Assembly (NCBI GenBank): GCA_963717155.1 | Contig: OY970326.1 | Location: 2,232,001-2,296,000, forward strand | From: G963717155 sp963717155 | GTDB lineage: Bacteria; Actinomycetota; Thermoleophilia; Gaiellales; JALYLC01 | DNA: 64,000 bases | Direction of reading: 5' to 3' | Shown here: positions 35,581 through 44,321 of the stretch, one piece after another | How positions within the stretch are numbered: position 1 is the stretch's first letter | How the letters are laid out: every line of letters starts with the position of its first letter | The notes under the pieces: model-generated | What the model saw: the letters and a program-made list of their open reading frames with translations, nothing else | Told to the model about the DNA's origin: nothing | The model's database searches: none | Program-made: the position numbers and the translations under genes

Positions 35581-36333
35581 TTGGCAGGCAACCCCCCTAC
35601 CCGAATCCAGCTGTGCGGCCGGCTCGCGGTCGAGCTCGAGGGTCGCGAGCTGACTGCGAGCCTCCCCGGCGGTCAGGCCCGTCTGCTCTTCACGTACCTC
35701 GCTGTCAACCGCGCGCGACCGGCGCGTCGCGACGAGCTGATCGAAGCGCTCTGGCCCTGGCGGGTCCCGGCCGGCGCCGACGCATCGTTGAGCGCCCTGC
35801 TCTCACGGCTTCGCACCGTGCTCGGCGGGCCGGCGCTGACGGGCGGCAGCGAGATCCGGCTCGCGCTGCCGGCCGACGCGTGGATCGATATCGAGGCGGC
35901 CCAGGAGGCGATCCACCGGGCGGAGTCGGCGGTCGCGCAGGGCGACTGGGCACGCGGCTGGGGACCGTCGCTGATCGCGCTCTTCACGGCCCGGCGCGGC
36001 TTTCTTCCCGGAGAGGACGTCCCGTGGGCCGACGAGCATCGCCGGCGGCTCGAGGAGATCCGCTGCTCGGCCCTCGAGTGCTACGCCGCCGTCGCGCTGG
36101 GTGTCGGGGGCACCGAGCTGGCACCCGGCGAACGCGTCGCACGTGAGCTCGTCGCGGCGGAGCCGTTCCGCGAGCGCGCGCACGCACTGCTCATGGAGAT
36201 CCTCGTCGCCCGCGGGAACGCGGCCGAGGCGCTGCGCGTCTACGACGCGTTGCGCGAACGCCTGCGCGACGAGCTCGGAGCCGCACCGGCGCCCGAGCTA
36301 CGGGCCCTGCAGGAGCAGCTCCTTCGCCGCTGA
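35581..36333 (+). CDS. BTAD-only (SARP-like) transcriptional regulator
   Basis: About 250 residues. An OmpR-type winged helix (LCGRLAVELEGRELTASL, LLFTYLAVNRARPARRDELIEALWP, DASLSALLSRLRTVLG) is followed by a helical bacterial transcription activation domain ending AAEALRVYDALRERLRDELG. No ATPase or TPR region follows, so it is a short SARP-type regulator. TTG 35581 is taken; TTG 35548 is an alternative. The frame reaching 35413 overlaps the DUF1059 gene and is discounted. Divergent from the sulfurtransferase operon, which may be its target. Confidence 0.83.
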   Translation: MAGNPPTRIQLCGRLAVELEGRELTASLPGGQARLLFTYLAVNRARPARRDELIEALWPWRVPAGADASLSALLSRLRTVLGGPALTGGSEIRLALPADAWIDIEAAQEAIHRAESAVAQGDWARGWGPSLIALFTARRGFLPGEDVPWADEHRRRLEEIRCSALECYAAVALGVGGTELAPGERVARELVAAEPFRERAHALLMEILVARGNAAEALRVYDALRERLRDELGAAPAPELRALQEQLLRR

Positions 36334-36337
36334 CGGA

Positions 36338-36820
36338 CTAACAGTCCTTCAGGTACTCCGGCGGCGACTGGAGGTGCGCCACCTTCATGCCCCGCATGAT
36401 CTGGCTGTCCTCGGTCGCCGACAGGTTGAACAGCTTCACGGCGCTCCAGCGGTTCCGATACGAGTCGCACTCGACGCGCGCCTCGTCGGTGGACTGCTCG
36501 AGGATGTGCGTGGCCTCGTGGATCAGCGTGTCGACGGCCGAGCCATCTGGGAGGTCGACGGCCGAGCGCTCGCTCGACGCGACCGCGCGGCCCTTGCGGG
36601 TGTCGGCGACGAGGTAGCGGTGGGGCGACGCGAGCTGGTTGAGGCGGTTGCACGTCGACGCCGGCAGGTAGATGACCGGGTACACGTAGCCGGTGTCCGC
36701 GTCGAACAGGGTGTAGCCGAGCGTGTCGTCCTTGAAGGACTGATCGCGGTGGCATGCGATCGTGACCGGCCGGCCGGCGAGCTGCGAGGCGTAGCTGGTG
36801 ACGGCAGCGACCGGGATCAC
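36338..36820 (-). CDS. Small HExxH protein, putative metalloprotease-like
   Basis: 160 residues, no family named with confidence. DTLIHEATHILEQSTDEARVECD contains HExxH with a Glu 12-13 residues later (described: HEATH at about residue 102, EARVE at about 114), the zinc ligand layout of gluzincin-like folds. The N-terminus (RPVTIACHRDQSF) has no signal peptide. GTG start lies 22 bases after the EamA stop, same strand, suggesting co-transcription. Converges with the BTAD gene. Confidence 0.72.
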   Translation of the reverse strand: MIPVAAVTSYASQLAGRPVTIACHRDQSFKDDTLGYTLFDADTGYVYPVIYLPASTCNRLNQLASPHRYLVADTRKGRAVASSERSAVDLPDGSAVDTLIHEATHILEQSTDEARVECDSYRNRWSAVKLFNLSATEDSQIMRGMKVAHLQSPPEYLKDC

Positions 36821-36842
36821 GCGAGGCCTGGCTTCAAGAGGT

Positions 36843-37832
36843 TCACGCCGACCACCCTAAGCCCGGATCGCCGGACGGGGGAATCACCCACGTGGTGGCG
36901 CTTGAGCTCAGGTCGGACTCGGCGGCGAGCTCCGTCTCTCGTGCCGGCGGAGCGTCCGAGCGCGCCGCGGGCCTGGTCGCGAGCACCGACCCGGCCAGCA
37001 CGAGCGCGAATCCGATCGCCATCCCGGCCGTGAACGACTCACCGAGGACTGCGACACCGAGGATCGCGGCCACGGCCGGGTTCACGTACGTGATCACCGT
37101 CGCGCGCAGCGGTCCGACCTGCTCGATCAGCGCGAAGAACAGCACGAACGCGAGCGCGGTGCACACCACCGCGAGCGTGAGCACCGACGCGATCACGTTC
37201 CACGACGGCCGGGTGGCAGGGATGCTGAGCGCCGCGAACGGCGCGTAGCAGATCGCTGCAGCTGCCAGCGAGAGCGAGATGACGCCGAACGGGGGCAGGT
37301 CGGAGAGCCAGCGCGAGAGGATGATCGGACCGACGGCGTAGCAGACGGCCACGGTCCCCACCTCGCCGATCGCGCCGATGCTCGCCCCGCCGAGGTCGAG
37401 CCCGACGAGCGCGGCGACTCCGACGAGCCCCAGGAAGATCCCCGCCGCATTCGCGAAGCCGAGCCGCTCGCGCGCGCCCGTGAATCGCATCAGCACCGCG
37501 CCGACGAGCGGCACGGCCGCGATCAGGAGCCCCGTGAGCGAGCTCGACAGGTGCTGCTCGGCACGCGCGAGGAGGAGCCACGGAAGCGCCATCTCGATCG
37601 CCGAGAAGGCGAGCACGCCCCGCCAGCGCGCCAGCGCGGGACGCACCTCTCCGCGTATGGCAGCCAGCGGGAGCAGCAGCGCGGCGGCGATGCCGGTGCG
37701 GCAGAACACGAGCATGGCCGGGCTGAGATCGCGCACTGCGACGCGGATCAGGAGGTACGGAAGACCCCAGATCACGCACATCGACGCGAACAGGATCCAG
37801 CCCCGTCGCGTCATCTCCGCCGTCGCCCGCAT
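36843..37832 (-). CDS. EamA/DMT family transporter
   Basis: 329 residues, ten hydrophobic helices in two EamA repeats: IWGLPYLLIRVAVRDLSP opens the first and ALIEQVGPLRATVITYVNPAVAAILGV marks the second. Typical small-metabolite exporter. C-terminal hydrophilic tail of about 35 residues. Starts at ATG 37832, just downstream of the damaged GGDEF-EAL gene. Confidence 0.9.
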   Translation of the reverse strand: MRATAEMTRRGWILFASMCVIWGLPYLLIRVAVRDLSPAMLVFCRTGIAAALLLPLAAIRGEVRPALARWRGVLAFSAIEMALPWLLLARAEQHLSSSLTGLLIAAVPLVGAVLMRFTGARERLGFANAAGIFLGLVGVAALVGLDLGGASIGAIGEVGTVAVCYAVGPIILSRWLSDLPPFGVISLSLAAAAICYAPFAALSIPATRPSWNVIASVLTLAVVCTALAFVLFFALIEQVGPLRATVITYVNPAVAAILGVAVLGESFTAGMAIGFALVLAGSVLATRPAARSDAPPARETELAAESDLSSSATTWVIPPSGDPGLGWSA

Positions 37833-37874
37833 GACCTGACGCTATCGCGACAGGCCATGCGCGCGGCGGATCGC

Positions 37875-39515
37875 CTACGAGCGCGAAGACGGCTGCGGCG
37901 GGCTGGGGCCGGCCGACGTGGAATCCCTGCGCGTGGTCGACGCCCTCCTCGGCGAGCAGGTCGCAGGTGCTCTGATCGGTGACGAACTCGGCGATCGTCT
38001 GCTTGCCCATTCCCTTCGCGATCGTGACGATCGCGCGGACGACGAGCCGATCGATCGGCTGATGCGGCAGGTCGCGGATGAACCCGCCGTCGATCTTGAT
38101 GTAGTCGAAGGGCAGGCTCTTCAGGTAGTGGAACGACGCACAGCCCGAGCCGAAGTCATCGAGCGCGAGGCCGCAGCCGCGCTGGTGGATCCGCCTCCCG
38201 AACTTCTGGGCAGACTCGAGGTTGGACACGGCAGCGGTCTCGGTGAGCTCGAAGACGAGGCAGGAGGGATCGATGCCGCTCTCGTCGAGCTCGCGATCGA
38301 TGTGGGCCGCGAGGCCGGATCGCCGATGGAGCGTCCGGACAGGTTGACCGCGAGCACGATCCTGTTGCCGTGTCGCTGCTGCTCGGCGATCATCGCGACG
38401 GCCTGCGAGACGACCCAGATGTCGATCGCGACGATCAGGCCGAAGCGCTCTGCCGCGTACAGGAACGCGGTGGGAGCGATCAGCTCGCCGGGAGCCTCCC
38501 CGCGCATGCGGATCAGCAGCTCGTGGTGGTCGACGCGACCCTGGCCGAGGTTCCAGACCGGCTGGCAGTGCAGCACGAAGCGGTCATCCCGCAGCGCACG
38601 GCGCAGCCGATGCGCCTCGCCGACGCTCCTCGACACGCTCGCCTGGTCGCTCGCGGTGAACACCACGAAGCGGTCGCCACCCGCCTCCTTCGCCGAGTAC
38701 ATCGCGGCATCGACGAGTGCCACGAGCTGCACGTGGTCGAGATCGTCGAACAGCGCGACGCCGACCGATGCGGTGACCTGGGCGACCTTGCTCCCGAGCG
38801 CGACGCGATGGCGGCGCACGAGCGCGATGACATCGGCCGCGACGATCTCGGCCTGTGCGAGGTCGGTGTTCGGCAGCAGGATCGCGAACTCGTCTCCGCC
38901 CAGCCGGGCCAGGACGTCGGTCTCGCGGCAGCGGATGCGCAGTGCCGCCGCGAGGCCGCTCAGAAGCTCGTCGCCGACGGCGTGGCCGAACTGGTCGTTG
39001 ACGGCCTTGAAGCCGTCGAGGTCGAACATGACGATCGCTGCGGTGGACGCGAAGCGCCGCTGACGGGCGACCTGCAGCTCGAGCTCCTGCTCGAATCGCC
39101 GCCGGTTGAAGAGGCCGGTCAGGAAGTCGTGGTCGATCAGGTGCTCGAGACGCCCCGCGATCGAACGGCCCTCGGAGATGTCCTGTACCTGGTAGATGAG
39201 CGCGTGCTGGGCCGTCGCAGACCCGGGCGATACCGACAGCGCCACCCAGACGCTCGACTCGTCCTCGCGACGGAGCCGCAGCGTTGCGGAGTACGGCGCG
39301 ACGTCCCCATCCAGACGGGCGCACATCGCCGCGATCTCGTCACGACGATCCGCCTCGATCATGTCGTGCATCGGACGCCCGACGAGGTCGTCCGGCTCGC
39401 AGCCGGCGACGCGCGCGAACGCGGCATTCGCGAGCGTGATGCGGCCGGCGTCGTCGACCATCGTCATCCCGATCGGTGCGTCGCGGAATGCCGTCTGGAA
39501 CGCATCCGAGCCCAT
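37875..39515 (-). pseudogene. PAS-GGDEF-EAL c-di-GMP protein, frameshifted in the EAL domain
   Basis: Frame 1 (39515 to about 38318) encodes a PAS domain (~1-120), a GGDEF domain with intact LARLGGDEFAILLPN (diguanylate cyclase site), and the start of an EAL domain where the signature is ELL (HHELLIRM). At about 38315 the coding shifts by one base: the rest (IDRELDESGIDPSCLVFELT, LALDDFGSGCASFHYLK, FDYIKIDGGFIRDL, AQGFHVGRPQP) is in another frame. That frame has no stop at the domain end and runs on into the EamA gene, so a second indel is likely. ATG 39515 has GGGAGG upstream. Either a decayed gene or assembly errors. Confidence 0.8.
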
Positions 39516-39700
39516 TCCCCAGACCTCCCGTCGAAAGACGACGATGCGCGCCGACATGCAGTCGAGCGCAACGCCAACCGGGGTCAGGGATGGCAGCGCC
39601 GATCGAATCGATTGGACCGGCGTTCCTCACGCTAGCAGGTTTCGCTACATTCGCAACTATCATCGATCTCGACGAGTACGAGCGCGAGACCGCCTGAACG

Positions 39701-40645
39701 TCACGGTCCGTCGGTCGCGATGCGCGCGAGCGCGAGCTGGACCGCGGGTGCCGCGAGATCACGGTCGCCCGGCGCGAGCCAGCTGAGCTCGGCGATCTCC
39801 CTGGCCGGCGTCGGATCGCCGACGGCCGCCGCGTGGAAGCAGTGCATCGTGACGCTCGTCCCGTCGGGCTGACCGTGGGCAGGAGCCTGCACGGTGAACG
39901 CCGGACGGATGTCGCTGAGCGCGACGCCGATCTCCTCGAGTACCTCGCGCGTCAGCGCCTGCTCGTGCGTCTCGCCGGGCTCGACCTTGCCGCCGGGGAG
40001 GTAGAACCGGTCGCGACCATGGCTTCGCACGGCGAGCAGGCGCCCGTCGCGCTCGCAGAGCCACGCGACCGATGTGAGCTCGTCCATCAGCAGCCGCTTG
40101 CGCGGAGGGTGCCGGTAGCCGCGCACGAAGCGCAGGAACTCGTCGGCGTCGTCGACGACACCGAGCGCGTCGAGCTGCGCCTGCTCGAGATACCCCTGCG
40201 CCGCCATGACGCCGAGCTGCTCGATGAGGGGGCGGTAGAACCCGCCGACGTCGAGCAGCGCGCTCGGCTTCTCGTGCAGGCCGAGCTGGCCCCAGGTCCA
40301 GACCTCGAAGAGCTCCTCGAGCGTTCCGGCGGCCCCGGGGAGTGCCACGAACGCGTCGCCGAGCTCCGCCATCCGGGCCTTCCGCTGGTGCATGTCGGGG
40401 ACGACCTCGAGCCGCGTGAGGCCGAGGTGGGCGACCTCGCGGTCGACGAGGTGCTGGGGGATCACACCGATGACCTCTCCGCCGGCGGCGAGCGCCGCGT
40501 CGGCGACGACGCCCATCAATCCGACCCGCCCGCCGCCGAACACCACACCGATGCCCGCCCGTGCGAGCTGTCGCGCAAACCCCGCAGCGGCCTCGGCATG
40601 CAGACGCGGTCCGAGCCGCGAACCGGTGAAGATGGTTACCCGCAT
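39701..40645 (-). CDS. LOG-family phosphoribohydrolase fused to a Nudix hydrolase
   Basis: 314 residues. Residues 1-190 are a LOG (lysine decarboxylase-like, TIGR00730) domain: IFTGSRLGPRLHAEAAAGFA, GVVFGGGRVGLMGVVADAAL, then LPGAAGTLEELFEVWTW. The LOG active motif is normally PGGxGTxxE; here the second Gly is Ala. Residues 195-314 are a Nudix domain with a complete box G-KVEPG-E-THEQALT-REVLEEIGV. LOG enzymes release adenine from cytokinin or AMP; Nudix cleaves nucleoside diphosphate derivatives, so the fusion may process damaged nucleotides. ATG 40645; upstream frame is a shadow. Confidence 0.85.
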   Translation of the reverse strand: MRVTIFTGSRLGPRLHAEAAAGFARQLARAGIGVVFGGGRVGLMGVVADAALAAGGEVIGVIPQHLVDREVAHLGLTRLEVVPDMHQRKARMAELGDAFVALPGAAGTLEELFEVWTWGQLGLHEKPSALLDVGGFYRPLIEQLGVMAAQGYLEQAQLDALGVVDDADEFLRFVRGYRHPPRKRLLMDELTSVAWLCERDGRLLAVRSHGRDRFYLPGGKVEPGETHEQALTREVLEEIGVALSDIRPAFTVQAPAHGQPDGTSVTMHCFHAAAVGDPTPAREIAELSWLAPGDRDLAAPAVQLALARIATDGP

Positions 40646-40670
40646 GTGAGGCCAAGGATACGATCGCGCC

Positions 40671-41321
40671 ATGCCGTCGCTGCAGACGCTGATCGTGTTC
40701 TCCCTGATCGCGGCGGGATTCGTCGCCGTCCCGGGCCCGAGCAACCTCTTCGTGCTCGGCCGCGGGCTCCAGAGCGGTTCACGCGCAGCGATCGCGGGTG
40801 CGGGCGGCTGCGCGACAGGCGCGCTCACGTACGTCGCTGCCACCGCGGCAGGCCTGTCTGCGCTCCTCGCGTCCTCCCAGACGGTCTTCGAGGCCATCCA
40901 CCTTGCCGGCGCCGCCTACCTCTGCTGGCTCGGCGTTGCGCTGCTCCGCAGTCGCGACCACTCCGTCGTCGAGCCGGGCCCATCCGGGACGCGGTCGTCG
41001 TGGAGCTCCTACCGGCAGGGTGCGCTCGTCGAGCTCGGCAATCCCAAGGTCGCGCTGTTCTTCCTCGCGTTGTTCCCGCAGTTCGTGCACGCCGGCGCGG
41101 GGCCCGCGGTGACCCAGATCCTGATCCTCGGGACGATCTTCGTGACGATCGGGCTCGTCTCCGATTCCCTGTACGCGGTCGGGTCGAGCCGCGTGCGCGC
41201 GTGGCTGATGCGGCGCCCGCAACGGTTCCGGCGCCAGCAGCGCGCGACCGGTCTGCTCTACCTAGGCCTCGGCGCGTGGGCCGCCCTGACGGGCAACTCG
41301 CTCGGCCGCGCCAACCCGTGA
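40671..41321 (+). CDS. LysE/RhtB family amino-acid exporter
   Basis: 216 residues, about six hydrophobic helices. FVAVPGPSNLFVLGRGLQSG is the diagnostic N-terminal LysE motif (PGP), followed by GALVELGNPKVALFFLALFPQF. Exports amino acids or homoserine lactone-like compounds. Divergent from the LOG-Nudix gene with a 25-base gap and convergent with the FG-GAP gene. Confidence 0.92.
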   Translation: MPSLQTLIVFSLIAAGFVAVPGPSNLFVLGRGLQSGSRAAIAGAGGCATGALTYVAATAAGLSALLASSQTVFEAIHLAGAAYLCWLGVALLRSRDHSVVEPGPSGTRSSWSSYRQGALVELGNPKVALFFLALFPQFVHAGAGPAVTQILILGTIFVTIGLVSDSLYAVGSSRVRAWLMRRPQRFRRQQRATGLLYLGLGAWAALTGNSLGRANP

Positions 41322-43569
41322 TCAGTGCGTGAGGCGGAACGACGCCGAGGTCGGCGCGCTCGCGGCGTTGCCCGCGCGGTCGACCGCGCGCACCTGCAGC
41401 GTCCATGCGCCGAGCGGAAGCTTCGAGGACACGTGCAGCGACCATGCCGTGCTCTTCACCACGCCAGGCGTCCAGAGCGTCCGCGCCTTCGCACACGCCT
41501 CGCGACGCAGCTTGCCCGACTGGTAGGCGACGCACGTTCCGTGGCCGAGCGAGTGCACCAGCAGGAGCTCGACCCCGCGCACGCCGCTGGCTCCCGGGCC
41601 GGGATCGCTGGCGTCGCCATGCAGCGTCCTCCAGGCGGCACGGCTCGCTCGACGGGCGGCACACGCCTTCCTGGCGAGGCGCAGGCACGACGGCCTCAGC
41701 ACGGTCGCCGTCGGCGGCGTGTGGTCACTGCCGGTCGGAGACCCGGTCGGGGCCGTCGGCAGGGCAAGCGTGCCGGCCGATGAGACGGGACCTCTGGTCG
41801 TGCCGAACACGTTCGTGACCACTGCCTGGAAGCTGTAGATCGTGCCCGGAGCGAGGCCCGTCAGCGGCGCGTCGATGGTGCCACTCGCACTCACGCTGCC
41901 GACGGCGACGGTCGTGGCGGCTCCGCCGGCGGGCGTCAGCTGGAGTGAGACGGAGGTCGGTGCGCCGCCGAGCACCGTGACCGGAACCGCGACCTGCATG
42001 CCCGAGGTCGTCGCGGCCGACCGGATGACGGTACCGGCGCCCGGCAGCGGCCGCGCCGTGTACTCGTCGAAGAAGCGTCCGCCGACTCCGTCGCTGCCGA
42101 TCAGCAGGTCGGTTCGTCCATCGCCGTCCACGTCGCCGATCGCGCCGACCTGGAATCCCGAGAACTGGTTGACGGCCGTGCCGGCGATCGCGTAGCCATG
42201 TGCGCCGAGGTTGTCGATCGACAGTGGGAGCGGGTCGGGTTGCCCGAGCACGACCACCGTGAGTCCCGCGTCGGACAGGGGTGCTGCTCCGTCGGGGCCT
42301 GCCGTCTCGTTGGATCCGCCGATCACGATGTCGCCGCGTCCGTCGCCGTTCACATCGCCGGCGCTCGCAACGCTCGTTCCGAAGATGCCTCCGCCAAGCG
42401 CGCCGGTGATCGTGAAGCCGCCCGTGCCGAGCGTCGCAAGGCTGACCGTGCCCGGTGCGACACGCCCGAACACGACCGAGCATGCGCCGGCGCCGGCGAG
42501 TCCGTTGACCGCCGCGAACGGAGCACAGACGACCGCCTCGGAACGACCGTCGCCGTTCATGTCCGGCACGACGGCGACGGCGCTTCCGGCGTGGTCGCCG
42601 CTGGTCGCCCCGTTGATCGCAACGAACGTCGACGCTGCGCCCGCGAGATCGAGGTTCGCGGTGCCGGACTTGCCGAAGACGAGGTATCCCGCGCCGGTGC
42701 CGCCATTCGCGTGCGGCGCGCCGATCAGCACGTCTCCGCGGCCGTCGCCGTTGAAGTCACCCGCATCGACGGAGGTCCCGAGCGCGTCGTTCGCCGCGGC
42801 GCCGTACACCTCGAAGCCCCTGATCGTTCGTGCTCAGGAGGTTGGCCGCCTCGGTCGTCGCGGTGCTCTTGCCGAACGCGACGAACACGGCGCCTGCGGC
42901 CGAGCGCGCGCTTGCCGTCAGCGCGGGAGCCCCCGCGGCGATCTCGGCGCGCCCGTCGTCGTTCATGTCGTGGACGACCGCCAGCGACATGCCGAACTGG
43001 TCGAGGTCGCCGTCTGCGGCCGGACCCGTGACCTTGTAGCCGTGGGTTCCCGCTCCGGCGGACAGGTCGAGCGTGCCGCTCGTGAGCGCGCTCACGCCGG
43101 TCCCGACGCCCGCGAAGATGACCCAGACGGACGACGCCAGCGAGCCCAGGTACGCCGGCGCGCCGATCACGAGGTCGGGTCGGCCGTCCCCGTTGATATC
43201 ACCGGACGCAAGCGATTGACCGAAGAACGAGGCAGCCGCCGGTCCGAGGATCGTGACGCCGTCCCCCGCCGGCAGGGTCCCGCCGCTCAGGTCGATCGTC
43301 GTCGTCGCGGCCTGCCCGTACACGATCCAGACGACGCCCTGGCCGCTCGGGCCGCCGGTCGTGTGCGAGACCGCGACATCGGGGAGTCCGTCCCCGTTCC
43401 AGTCGCCGACCGAGACGATGCGTCCCGTCGACAGGGCAGGCGACGGAAGGATGATCCGCAGGTGCCCCGCCGACTCCGCGGCCGTCGCGGTCGACGCGCT
43501 CGCCGTGGCGGGCTGCAGCGCGAACCCGGAGGCGACGGCCAGGAGGACGATCAACGAGATCCGGCCCAT
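41322..43569 (-). pseudogene. Secreted FG-GAP repeat protein, one frameshift
   Basis: Signal peptide (ISLIVLLAVASGFALQPATA) then seven or so FG-GAP/integrin-alpha beta-propeller repeats with Ca-binding loops of type GDxNGDGxxDxxIG (for example GDINGDGRPDLVIGAP, GDFNGDGRGDVLIGAP). The frame breaks near 42818 in a GGGGC run: upstream reading ends in an arginine-rich tail, while one base less joins NDQG to FEVYGAAANDALGTSVDAGD and restores the repeat. The C-terminal part has an Fn3-like domain (VSLQLTPAGGAATTVAVGS) and a cysteine-containing adhesion-like tail. Intact length would be about 748 residues. Probably a cell-surface or secreted binding protein. Confidence 0.8.
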
Positions 43570-43611
43570 AGCTCTGACCGTAGTCGATTTCTCGGCAGAG
43601 ATATTAAGATT

Positions 43612-43710
43612 TTGTCAGGCTCGCGTCCGCGTGGAGTTGTCTGGCAGATTGCGCGGACCGTGCGGCGGATCACCGCGGCGTCACTCCAGATCGCTAAAGT
43701 TGTCTGACAA
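43612..43710. repeat. Three spaced copies of a TTGTCWG motif
   Basis: TTGTCAGGC (43612), TTGTCTGGCA (43637) and the palindrome TTGTCTGACAA (43700-43710) lie in the 166-base gap between the FG-GAP start and the small secreted-protein genes, the position of a shared control region. Confidence 0.35.
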
Positions 43711-43735
43711 GCTCGCTCGGGAGGGATCGGCCGCC

Positions 43736-43927
43736 ATGCACGTCCGCCTCGTCGCCACGACCTCCGCGCTCGTCGCCGCTCTCGCCGCGGCCACCGCCGC
43801 AGCGAGCACGGTGACGCTCACGCCGGTCGGCTCCGTCCTGAAGGTCGGCAAGCCGATCGTCGGCGCGGTGTGGTCGGAGTACGACCCGAAGCATCCCGAC
43901 AAGACCAACATCAACTGGAAGAGGTGA
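43736..43927 (+). CDS. Small secreted protein, unknown
   Basis: 63 residues. MHVRLVATTSALVAALAAAT is a signal peptide; the mature part (STVTLTPVGSVLKVGKPIVG, WSEYDPKHPDKTNINWKR) has no known family. GGGAGGG sits nine bases before the ATG. Three bases separate it from the next secreted-protein gene, so they are co-transcribed. Could be the start of a longer ancestral gene, but no continuation is visible in other frames. Confidence 0.6.
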   Translation: MHVRLVATTSALVAALAAATAAASTVTLTPVGSVLKVGKPIVGAVWSEYDPKHPDKTNINWKR

Positions 43928-43930
43928 GGA

Positions 43931-44308
43931 ATGCGACGACTCGCGATGCTTGCTGCGATGGCTGGCGCGTTGCTGGTGCCGTCGCTCGCGCTTGCCAGCG
44001 GCCCGCCGATCGCCAGATACACGACGAAGGTCACGACGCCGAGCACGCTCAAGGGCACGTGGGCGTTCACGTTCGCGAAGGGCGGCACGTACACGATCGC
44101 CCAGGGCGGAGCCGTCGTCGTGCATGGCCACTACGCCGCGCTCGGGTCCGAGATCACCCTCAGTCGGGAGACCGGTCCGAGGGCCTGCTCGCAGTTCGGC
44201 GACTACCACTGGAAGCGAACGGGGAAGACGCTGAAGTTCACGCGTGTGAGCGACCCGTGTGCCGGCCGCGCGCTGGTGCTGGGGCACACCTTCACGGTGG
44301 CCGGTTGA
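43931..44308 (+). CDS. Small secreted protein, lipocalin-like size, unknown
   Basis: 125 residues. Signal peptide MRRLAMLAAMAGALLVPSLA ending LALASG. The mature domain TTPSTLKGTWAFTFAKGGTY, then HGHYAALGSEITLSRETGP and a Cys pair (CSQFGDYHWKR, DPCAGR), reads as a small antiparallel beta barrel like those measuring TWxFTFxxxGTY patterns. No function assignable. AGGTGAGGA lies before the ATG. Confidence 0.7.
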   Translation: MRRLAMLAAMAGALLVPSLALASGPPIARYTTKVTTPSTLKGTWAFTFAKGGTYTIAQGGAVVVHGHYAALGSEITLSRETGPRACSQFGDYHWKRTGKTLKFTRVSDPCAGRALVLGHTFTVAG

Positions 44309-44321
44309 GCGAGACCGGGGC

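Noticed and set aside
39590..39697. Small plus-strand ORF MAAPIESIGPAFLTLAGF... before the LOG-Nudix gene
   Set aside because: Only 35 residues, weak ribosome site, no homology signal; it may simply be the leader region of the GGDEF gene on the other strand.
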